A stretch of DNA of 7,460 bases from Reyranella sp. (GTDB lineage: Bacteria; Pseudomonadota; Alphaproteobacteria; Reyranellales; Reyranellaceae), in NCBI GenBank assembly GCA_004296815.1, contig SCVT01000437.1, positions 1 to 7,460 on the forward strand, written 5' to 3'. Of the stretch, positions 1-4,585 are shown in pieces (position 1 is the first letter of the stretch; every line of letters starts with the position of its first letter). The translations under genes and the position numbers were made by a program. The notes below the pieces were generated by a model. That model saw only the letters and a list, made by a program, of their open reading frames with translations, had not been told where the DNA came from and searched no databases.

Positions 1-64
1 GCCAAGGCCGAGGCCGCCGGCAACCTGAAGTCGACACCGCAGCAGAAGGTGACGACGCAGGCCG
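1..64 (+). repeat. 64-base exact direct repeat, copy 1 (of 1084-1147)
   Basis: Bases 1-64 are identical to 1084-1147, an offset of 1083 bases, and diverge at base 65 (A versus C at 1148). The left limit is the window edge, so the true length may be greater. In copy 2 the segment encodes DUF3300 residues 138-158. Here it is read in the same frame into the cyclase domain. It is either the junction of a 1083-bp tandem duplication or an assembly or chimeric-read artefact. Confidence 0.95.
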
Positions 65-588
65 AGGAGCTGCCCGAGCAGGAAACGGCCGACATGCTCA
101 ACCACCACTTCGCCCTGCTCGGCGCCTGCATCGAGGCCGATGACGGCGTCATCGACAAGTATATCGGCGACTGCGTCATGGCGGTGTGGGGCGGCATCTC
201 CAAGATGGAAGACCACGCCGACCATGCAGTCCATGCCGCGCTGGAGATGGCGCGGGTCGTGCGCGAGGACAATGCGCAGCGCGCCGCCGCCGGCCAGGCG
301 CCGGTGCGTTTGCGCGTCGGCCTGCATTCCGGCCCCGTGGTGGTCGGCAACATCGGCGCGCCGGGCCGCGTCAACTACACCGTCGTCGGCGACACGGTGA
401 ACGTGGCGCAGCGCTTCGAGCAGCTCGGCAAGGAGTTCATGCGCGAGGGCGAGGACGTCATCGTGCTGGTGAGCGGCGACACGATCTCGGCAATGAAGCA
501 CCCCGAGACGCTGGGGACATTGCCCACACCGGAATTGCGGCACGTGAAGGGCAGGGACGAGCCCGAGCAGGTCTATCGACTCGTCTGA
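1..588 (+). CDS. Class III adenylate cyclase, C-terminal part of the catalytic domain (5' partial, chimeric left end)
   Basis: Enzyme family that makes cyclic AMP (sometimes cyclic GMP) from nucleoside triphosphate. The frame is open from base 1 and stops at TGA 586-588. Genuine cyclase sequence begins near base 65 (EELPEQETADMLNHHF). Numbering from the GTG at 49, visible catalytic features are the base-recognition Lys37 and metal-binding Asp41 in DKYIGD, the LRVGLHSG strand around 88-95, Thr111 in YTVVGDTVN, and transition-state residues Asn118 and Arg122 in NVAQR. Thr at 111, where many homologues have Asp, is the mark of the class IIIb subgroup. The first metal-binding Asp, expected in a D-x-x-G-F-T strand just upstream, is absent because bases 1-64 copy part of the downstream DUF3300 gene. 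The GTG at 49 is therefore not a credible start. Any upstream sensor domain lies outside the window. The C-terminal end looks complete. Family assignment is firm; functionality as written is doubtful. Confidence 0.88.
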   Translation, partial: AKAEAAGNLKSTPQQKVTTQAEELPEQETADMLNHHFALLGACIEADDGVIDKYIGDCVMAVWGGISKMEDHADHAVHAALEMARVVREDNAQRAAAGQAPVRLRVGLHSGPVVVGNIGAPGRVNYTVVGDTVNVAQRFEQLGKEFMREGEDVIVLVSGDTISAMKHPETLGTLPTPELRHVKGRDEPEQVYRLV

Positions 589-672
589 CGGCTTGCCGCG
601 CTGGACGCCGAGCCGGCTTCGCCGCTAGTGTGCAGCCATCGTCCTGGTGTCACTTTCGAGGAACGAGCAGCA
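589..672. other. Intergenic gap between the cyclase and DUF3300 genes
   Basis: This 84-base gap is the longest in the window. It contains the DUF3300 ribosome binding site and a weak bulged hairpin (AGCCGGC with GCCGCT, 611-626) without a T-run. I see no convincing -35/-10 pair, although an alphaproteobacterial promoter could be missed by eye. The DUF3300 transcript must start here or read through from the cyclase gene. Confidence 0.6.
658..663 (+). promoter_or_regulatory. Ribosome binding site fixing the DUF3300 start
   Basis: GAGGAA lies nine bases before the ATG at 673. It supports that codon over the GTG at 628, which has no comparable site and would put 15 polar residues before the signal peptide. 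No convincing promoter was seen in the 84-base gap 589-672. Confidence 0.7.
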
Positions 673-1836
673 ATGGAACGGCGCAAACTTCTGGCCTTGT
701 CATCGGCCCTGCTGGCCATCGCTCCCTTCCATGCCTTGCGCGCCCAGGACTCCAACAAGCCGTTCACAGACCAGCAGCTCGACCAGATGCTGGCGCCGAT
801 CGCGCTCTATCCCGACGCGCTCCTTTCACAGGTGCTGATGGGCGCCACCTATCCGCTGGAGATCGTCGAGGCGGCGCGCTGGTCGCAGGCCAACCCCAAC
901 CTCAAGGGCGATGCCGCCGTGCAGGCCGTGAAGGGCAAGGACTGGGACGTCAGCGTGAAGTCGCTGACCGCGTTCCCGCAGACGCTGCAGATGATGAGCA
1001 ACCAACTCGACTGGACCCAGAAGGTCGGCGACGCGATGATCGGCCAGCAGAAGGAGGTCGCGGCCTCCATCCAGCGGCTACGCGCCAAGGCCGAGGCCGC
1101 CGGCAACCTGAAGTCGACACCGCAGCAGAAGGTGACGACGCAGGCCGCCAACGGCGCCAGTGCCATCGTCATCGAGCCGACCAATCCTGAAGTGGTCTAC
1201 GTGCCATACTACAACCCGGCCTGGGCCTACGGCCCGTGGCCCTATCCTTCGTATCCGCCGCCCTACTATCCACCGCCGCCCAACTACGGCGCGGCGCTGA
1301 TGACCGGCATGATGTTCGGCCTGGGCGTTGCCGCCGGATCGGCGATGTTCGGCGGCTGGCACTGGGGCTGGAGCGGCAACGGCTGGGGCAACAGCTACAC
1401 TACCGTCAACGTCAACAAGGCGACCAACATCAGCGCCAACAATTTCGACGGCAACAAGTACCGCGACGGCCACTGGAACTTCGATCCGGCGCATCGCGGC
1501 GGCGTGCCCTACCGCACGCCAGCCGAGCGCGAGCGCTACGGCCAGCGCAGCACCATCAACTCGGCCGACCGCCAGCGCTTCAACAACGAGCTCAGCCAGC
1601 GCGGCAACTACACGCAGCGGCCGGAGAATCGCGGGGCCGAGAACCGTGCCGGCGAGAACCGGGGCGACGGTCGCAGCGGCAGCGCCTTCGACGGCGTCGA
1701 CCGCGGCGAGCGCTCCAACCGCGACTACGACCGCGGCAGCTCGTCCTGGGGCAACCGCGGCTGGGGCGGCGATCGCGGCGGCGGCGGCTGGGACCGCGGA
1801 GGTGGTGACTTCCGTGGCGGAGGGTTCCGGCGATGA
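673..1836 (+). CDS. DUF3300 domain exported protein with RGG-rich tail
   Basis: A 387-residue exported protein of unknown biochemical role. Residues 1-24 form a signal peptide (basic MERRK, hydrophobic LLALSSALLAIAPF, likely cleavage after ALRA). Residues 31 to about 185 are a DUF3300 domain, recognised from FTDQQLDQMLAPIALYPDAL, the SQVLMGATYPLEIVEAARW helix and the closing EVVYVPYYNP. A Pro/Tyr-rich stretch follows at 186-205, then a Gly/Ala/Met hydrophobic segment at 206-228 that could insert into or pack against membrane. The tail from about 310 to 387 is low-complexity, rich in Asn, Arg, Asp and Gly, and ends in RGG-type repeats, as is usual for the family. The start is set by GAGGAA at 658-663. 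The stop overlaps the next start in ATGA, so the two proteins are probably translationally coupled. No catalytic motif is visible. Residues 138-158 are the segment duplicated at the left window edge. Confidence 0.9.
   Translation: MERRKLLALSSALLAIAPFHALRAQDSNKPFTDQQLDQMLAPIALYPDALLSQVLMGATYPLEIVEAARWSQANPNLKGDAAVQAVKGKDWDVSVKSLTAFPQTLQMMSNQLDWTQKVGDAMIGQQKEVAASIQRLRAKAEAAGNLKSTPQQKVTTQAANGASAIVIEPTNPEVVYVPYYNPAWAYGPWPYPSYPPPYYPPPPNYGAALMTGMMFGLGVAAGSAMFGGWHWGWSGNGWGNSYTTVNVNKATNISANNFDGNKYRDGHWNFDPAHRGGVPYRTPAERERYGQRSTINSADRQRFNNELSQRGNYTQRPENRGAENRAGENRGDGRSGSAFDGVDRGERSNRDYDRGSSSWGNRGWGGDRGGGGWDRGGGDFRGGGFRR
1084..1147 (+). repeat. 64-base exact direct repeat, copy 2 (native context in the DUF3300 gene)
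   Basis: This copy lies inside an uninterrupted DUF3300 coding sequence, where its peptide (AKAEAAGNLKS and onward to VTTQA) fits the conserved domain. It is therefore the original and the copy at 1-64 the displaced one. Confidence 0.95.
1819..1824 (+). promoter_or_regulatory. Ribosome binding site for the DUF2950 gene, inside the DUF3300 gene
   Basis: GGAGGG lies eight bases before the ATG at 1833, within the last codons of the DUF3300 gene. It favours this ATG over the in-frame ATG at 1845, and the ATGA overlap suggests coupled translation. Confidence 0.65.
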
Positions 1837-2750
1837 GCGGCTCCATGTTCCGGCGCGGCATCCTCGCGCTCGCTCTCGCCACCGGCCTTGCGTTCGGTAC
1901 GTCGGCTCAGCCGGCGCCGAAGCTGCAGACCTTCCCGACGGCCGAGGCGGCCGCCAATACCTTCACCGATGCCGTGCGCCGGGCCGACACGCATGCGTTC
2001 GCTGCCCTGCTCGGGCCGGACTGGCGCGAGTTCGTGCCGGCCTCGGCCGAGCAGATGCAGCGCCGCCGCGAGCACTATCTCGCGGCCTGGGAGCAGAGCC
2101 ACCAGGTCAAGGTCGCGGGCGACAAGGCGACGATCCTCGTCGGCAAGGACAACTGGTCCCTGCCGATCCCCATCGTGAAGGACGGCGCGGAGTGGCGGTT
2201 CGATCCGGTCGCGGGCTGGCGCGAGATGCGGCTGCGCCAGATCGGCTACGACGAGGGCGCGGCGGTGCAGGCGTTGCTGTCGATCGTCGACGCCCAGCGC
2301 GACTACGCGGCGCTCGATCCGATGAAGACCGGCTCGCCGGTCTATGCCCGCCGTCTCCTGAGCTCGCCCGGCCAGAAGGACGGGCTCTACTGGGAGACCA
2401 AGCAGGGCGAGACGCAGAGCCCGCTGGGGCCGGCGATCGCGCGCGCCCAGATCGACGGTCGCGCGCCGGACGGCCACTACGGCTACTACTTCCGCCTGCT
2501 CTATGCACAGGGCGCTGCGGCGCCGGGCGGAACCCGCGACTACATCGTCAACGGCCGCATGATCGGCGGCTTCGCGGCCATCGCCTGGCCGGTGCGCTAC
2601 GGCGTGACCGGGGTGATGACCTTCATCGTCGACTACAAGGGCGAGGTCTTTCAGCAGGACCTCGGGCCCGACACGGCGCAGCGCGCCGGCCTGATGACGA
2701 CCTTCAATCCGGACAAGGGATGGACGAAGGCCGACACGACGCCTCCGTGA
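1833..2750 (+). CDS. DUF2950 family exported protein
   Basis: A 305-residue protein whose biochemical function is unknown. Residues 1-25 form a signal peptide (MFRRG basic part, ILALALATGLAFG core, cleavage after GTSA). The rest matches DUF2950. The N-terminal half has FPTAEAAANTFTDAVRRAD and a WRFDP-GWREM segment at 121-133. The middle has VDAQRDYA (152-159) and the SSPGQKDGLYW block (177-187). The C-terminal half has HYGYYFRLL (215-223), a GGTRDYIVNGRMIGGFA block (232-248), GVMTFIVDYKGEV (260-272) and QDLGPDT (275-281). It is full length and begins in the stop codon of the DUF3300 gene, a neighbour it commonly has in other bacteria. This implies a shared role, probably in the periplasm or at the outer membrane; that role is inference. 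The stop codon lies in the loop of a GC-rich hairpin at 2739-2759. Confidence 0.9.
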   Translation: MSGSMFRRGILALALATGLAFGTSAQPAPKLQTFPTAEAAANTFTDAVRRADTHAFAALLGPDWREFVPASAEQMQRRREHYLAAWEQSHQVKVAGDKATILVGKDNWSLPIPIVKDGAEWRFDPVAGWREMRLRQIGYDEGAAVQALLSIVDAQRDYAALDPMKTGSPVYARRLLSSPGQKDGLYWETKQGETQSPLGPAIARAQIDGRAPDGHYGYYFRLLYAQGAAAPGGTRDYIVNGRMIGGFAAIAWPVRYGVTGVMTFIVDYKGEVFQQDLGPDTAQRAGLMTTFNPDKGWTKADTTPP

Positions 2751-2759
2751 CCGAGGCGT
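2739..2759 (+). other. GC-rich hairpin over the DUF2950 stop codon
   Basis: ACGCCTC at 2739-2745 pairs perfectly with GAGGCGT at 2753-2759 around a seven-base loop containing the TGA stop. No T-run follows (the next bases are GTTCGTAGGGG), so it is not a classical intrinsic terminator. It could weaken readthrough, protect the upstream message from 3' decay, or lack function. Confidence 0.35.
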
Positions 2760-2766
2760 GTTCGTA

Positions 2767-2772
2767 GGGGAG
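2767..2772 (+). promoter_or_regulatory. Ribosome binding site for the lipoprotein gene
   Basis: GGGGAG is followed after six bases by the ATG at 2779 and after nine by the ATG at 2782; either could be used. The GTG at 2758 lies upstream of this site and in the hairpin arm, so it is not a credible start. Confidence 0.65.
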
Positions 2773-2778
2773 AGACTG

Positions 2779-2997
2779 ATGATGAAGACCAAGGTTCTTG
2801 TACTGCTCGTCGCTGCAGGCCTTCTGGGCGGCTGCGAGAACATGACGACCGGCCAGAAGGGTGCCGTCGCAGGCGCCGCGCTCGGCACCGGCATCGGTCT
2901 CGCCACTGGCGGCACCTTCGGTGCCGTGGTCGGCGCCGGCCTGATCGGCGGCGCTGCGGGCTATATCGGCGGCAGCGCCATCGGCAACAACAAGTAG
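2779..2997 (+). CDS. Small glycine-zipper lipoprotein
   Basis: A 72-residue protein. Residues 1-18 are a lipoprotein signal peptide (MMKTK, then VLVLLVAAGLLGG) with a lipobox ending at Cys19. Glu at +2 is not the inner-membrane retention Asp, so outer-membrane sorting is likely. Nearly all the mature chain is a glycine zipper. Glycines fall every fourth residue at 28, 32, 36, 40, 44, 48 and 52, and again at 57, 61, 65 and 69. Such segments pack as tight transmembrane helices or hairpins and occur in small outer-membrane lipoproteins of the 17-kDa-antigen and YMGG/OmpA-zipper types. There is no extra folded domain, so it is a minimal member. It lies 28 bases after the DUF2950 gene and 15 before the next gene, pointing to one operon. 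The ATG at 2782 would give a protein one residue shorter. Confidence 0.85.
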   Translation: MMKTKVLVLLVAAGLLGGCENMTTGQKGAVAGAALGTGIGLATGGTFGAVVGAGLIGGAAGYIGGSAIGNNK

Positions 2998-3000
2998 GGC

Positions 3001-3006
3001 GGAGGA
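3001..3006 (+). promoter_or_regulatory. Strong ribosome binding site for the HdeA-like gene
   Basis: GGAGGA lies six bases before the ATG at 3013, the best Shine-Dalgarno match in the cassette. It suggests the last gene is well translated. Confidence 0.7.
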
Positions 3007-3012
3007 CCGACC

Positions 3013-3348
3013 ATGAAGACCAAGCTCGCCCTCGTCGCCGGCGCCGCGCTGCTGGCCGTCTCGACCTCTGCCAGCGCACAGGTGCCGCCGCTCAACTTCG
3101 ACCAGGCCGCCTACATCACCTGCAAGCAGGCGCACGACATGGCGCCGGAGCCGCGCAAGATGCTGGCCGTCTATCTCGCCGAGCATGCCTCGCGCTATCG
3201 CGGCGTCGTCATCCCCGACAACGAGGTGGGCGCGCAGATCGCCCATCTCGTGCGCGGCGGCTGCACGCTGGCACCCGATGCGTATCTCTTCACCGTGATC
3301 GATCGCGCGATCGTCGCGGAGATGTCGAAGCTGCCCAAGCGCCGATAG
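3013..3348 (+). CDS. Small periplasmic two-cysteine protein, HdeA/HdeB-like
   Basis: A 111-residue protein with a clear signal peptide (MKTK, then LALVAGAALLAVSTSA, cleavage after SASA at residue 22), leaving about 89 mature residues. The mature part has exactly two cysteines, Cys37 (YITCKQA) and Cys84 (RGGCTLAPDA), 47 residues apart and suited to one disulfide. Size, cysteine spacing and the T-C-x-x-A start resemble the HdeA/HdeB acid-stress chaperones, which bind unfolding periplasmic proteins at low pH. Sequence similarity outside these points is weak, so a family-level call is the most that is safe; it could be another small disulfide-bonded helical protein. It is the last gene of the four-gene run, and its stop is 17 bases from the stop of the convergent glutathione S-transferase gene. 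Its first twelve coding bases equal those from 2782 in the lipoprotein gene, a shared signal-peptide start. Confidence 0.7.
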   Translation: MKTKLALVAGAALLAVSTSASAQVPPLNFDQAAYITCKQAHDMAPEPRKMLAVYLAEHASRYRGVVIPDNEVGAQIAHLVRGGCTLAPDAYLFTVIDRAIVAEMSKLPKRR

Positions 3349-3365
3349 GGATTCAGCTCAGCGCT

Positions 3366-3983
3366 TCAGGTCATCTTGATCATGATGTGCTGGGCGTAGC
3401 CCGGGCGCGTCGCTAGACGGTCGTGCCAAGCCCGGAGATTCTTCAGCTCCGGGCGCTTGATGTCGAGCGCGAACCAGCGATAGGCCATGCAGCCGGCCGG
3501 GATGTCGCCCATGGTGAGGTGGCCGCCGGCGACATAGGGCCGGTCGGCCAGGTGGCCGTCGAGGCGGGCCCAGAGCTGGCCCGTTTCGGCGACGGCCTCG
3601 TCGATCGCCTTCATGTCGCGCTTGTCGGGCGCCGTGCGGATGAGGCCCCAGAAGATGATCCCCATGCCGCGGGCGATGACGCTGAGCTGCCAGTCCATCC
3701 AGCGGTCGGCTTCGCTGCGTTGGCCGGGATCGTTGGGCCACAGCGTGCCGGCGGCGTACTTCGCGGCGAGATAGCGGACGCAGGAATTGCTCTCCCAGAT
3801 CACGCGGCCGCCATCGTCGATGGTCGGCACGATCCCGTTGGGATTCATCTTCAGGTACCACGGCTTGTCGTTGCCGCCGAAAGCGCCGCCGACATCGATG
3901 CGCTCGTACTTGAGCCCGCACTCGTCGGCGGTCCACAGCACCTTCTGCACGTTGATCGAATTGGCGCGGCCCCAGATCTTCAT
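3366..3983 (-). CDS. Glutathione S-transferase family protein
   Basis: A 205-residue cytoplasmic enzyme of the glutathione S-transferase superfamily, which conjugates glutathione to electrophiles or reduces peroxides and disulfides; its substrate cannot be told from sequence. Residues 1 to about 80 form the thioredoxin-like domain. Ser9 in RANSINVQKV is the likely catalytic or thiol-stabilising residue, Pro53 in NGIVPTIDD is the conserved cis-proline, and Glu64-Ser65 in WESNS would hold the glutamyl end of glutathione. Residues 90-205 form the helical domain, with the folding-core GDI at 159-161 and a typical W-x-x-R-L-A-x-R-P ending (186-194). The start at 3983 is set by AAGGAG nine bases upstream; the 29 extra residues in frame before it look non-coding. 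The gene lies 19 bases downstream of the small exported-protein gene and may be the last gene of a polA operon. Confidence 0.92.
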   Translation of the reverse strand: MKIWGRANSINVQKVLWTADECGLKYERIDVGGAFGGNDKPWYLKMNPNGIVPTIDDGGRVIWESNSCVRYLAAKYAAGTLWPNDPGQRSEADRWMDWQLSVIARGMGIIFWGLIRTAPDKRDMKAIDEAVAETGQLWARLDGHLADRPYVAGGHLTMGDIPAGCMAYRWFALDIKRPELKNLRAWHDRLATRPGYAQHIMIKMT

Positions 3984-3992
3984 CTCGACAGT

Positions 3993-3998
3993 CTCCTT
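3993..3998 (-). promoter_or_regulatory. Ribosome binding site fixing the glutathione S-transferase start
   Basis: AAGGAG on the minus strand (CTCCTT as printed) ends nine bases before the ATG at 3983-3981. It chooses this start over the ATG further upstream at 4070, which would place the site inside coding sequence. Confidence 0.75.
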
Positions 3999-4002
3999 GT
4001 CC

Positions 4003-4578
4003 TCAACATTCCCATGACGGCATGCCGTCTGCGATGCGCAGCACCTGCCTGGCGTTCGGATCGTCGCCACTGAACAACGACTTGCCCTCGAACGCCACCC
4101 GGTCCCCGTCGATCCATACAGGATCGGGGCGGATCCCGTCCTGCCGCCCGATGCCTGGACAGGCCGGCTTGCCCTCGACCTTGCGCACGATCGGCCGGTC
4201 GCCGCGCAGGTCGACCAGTTCCATCGGATTGCCGATCAGCGGGCTGGGTTCCCAGGCGATGGCGTAGCGACCCGACGGCGACAGCACCGGCGGTGCGGCA
4301 ACGGTCGTGATGTGGCCGTCGCGCGCCGAAACGAGGTAGGCCTGCCGCGCCTCATGCATCACGACATCGACGACGTAGAGCCGATGGTCCGGCCACCACG
4401 CCACCAGCTCATGTCGGCGTTGATCGCCGGTCGTGCTGTCGATGATCCGGACCGGACGACTTCCGTCGACCTGAAGGACCAGGGCCGGACCCTCGCGGCT
4501 GACGCCCGGCGGCGACTGCGCCTCCGCTGCGAAGGCCACGCATGCCACGACGACGCAGGCGAGGGGCCCGCGCACCAT
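4003..4578 (-). CDS. Exported hypothetical protein, possible beta-propeller fragment
   Basis: I do not recognise a named family for this 191-residue protein. Residues 1-20 look like a signal peptide (MVRGPLACVVVACVAFAAEA, cleavage before Gln21). VVAC at 10-13 also fits a short lipobox, so a lipoprotein is possible but less likely. The mature part is rich in predicted strands with blade-like phrases: LVAWWPDHRLYVVDVV (58-73), ARQAYLVSARDGHITTV (77-93) and LSPSGRYAIAWEPSP (99-113), the last resembling the S-P-x-G-R-Y motif of propeller repeats. At this length it would be at most a partial propeller. It has two mature cysteines, Cys140 (KPACPG) and the final residue Cys191, which could pair. Its start lies seven bases after the polA stop, with AGAGG (4587-4583) overlapping that stop, so it depends on polA transcription. 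The protein carries no sign of a replication role. Confidence 0.75.
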   Translation of the reverse strand: MVRGPLACVVVACVAFAAEAQSPPGVSREGPALVLQVDGSRPVRIIDSTTGDQRRHELVAWWPDHRLYVVDVVMHEARQAYLVSARDGHITTVAAPPVLSPSGRYAIAWEPSPLIGNPMELVDLRGDRPIVRKVEGKPACPGIGRQDGIRPDPVWIDGDRVAFEGKSLFSGDDPNARQVLRIADGMPSWEC

Positions 4579-4585
4579 GCGGCCT

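Noticed and set aside
611..626. Possible terminator hairpin after the cyclase gene
   Set aside because: The stem needs a bulged base and a three-base loop, and no T-run follows.
186..1190. Open frame (334 codons) on the plus strand across the cyclase and DUF3300 genes
   Set aside because: It crosses two recognised genes in another frame and is Arg/Ala/Gly-rich without motifs.
1744..1833. Gly/Arg-codon-rich DNA repeats at the end of the DUF3300 gene
   Set aside because: They are explained by the low-complexity RGG-type protein tail usual for this family; no separate DNA element is needed.
1328..2767. Long open frame (479 codons) on the plus strand across the DUF3300 and DUF2950 genes
   Set aside because: It runs in a different frame through two recognised genes and its product is Arg/Ala-rich low complexity, typical of shadow frames in GC-rich DNA.
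1725..2915. Long open frame (396 codons) on the minus strand opposite DUF2950
   Set aside because: It is antisense to a recognised family with intact conserved blocks, has no family motifs, and its composition fits a GC-rich shadow.
3337..3366. Bidirectional terminator between the convergent genes
   Set aside because: The arms AAGCGC and GCGCTT are only six bases with an 18-base loop and no T-run on either strand.
3423..4073. Open frame (216 codons) on the plus strand opposite the glutathione S-transferase gene
   Set aside because: The opposite strand encodes a full transferase with both domains and a good ribosome binding site; this frame has neither a site nor a recognisable family.
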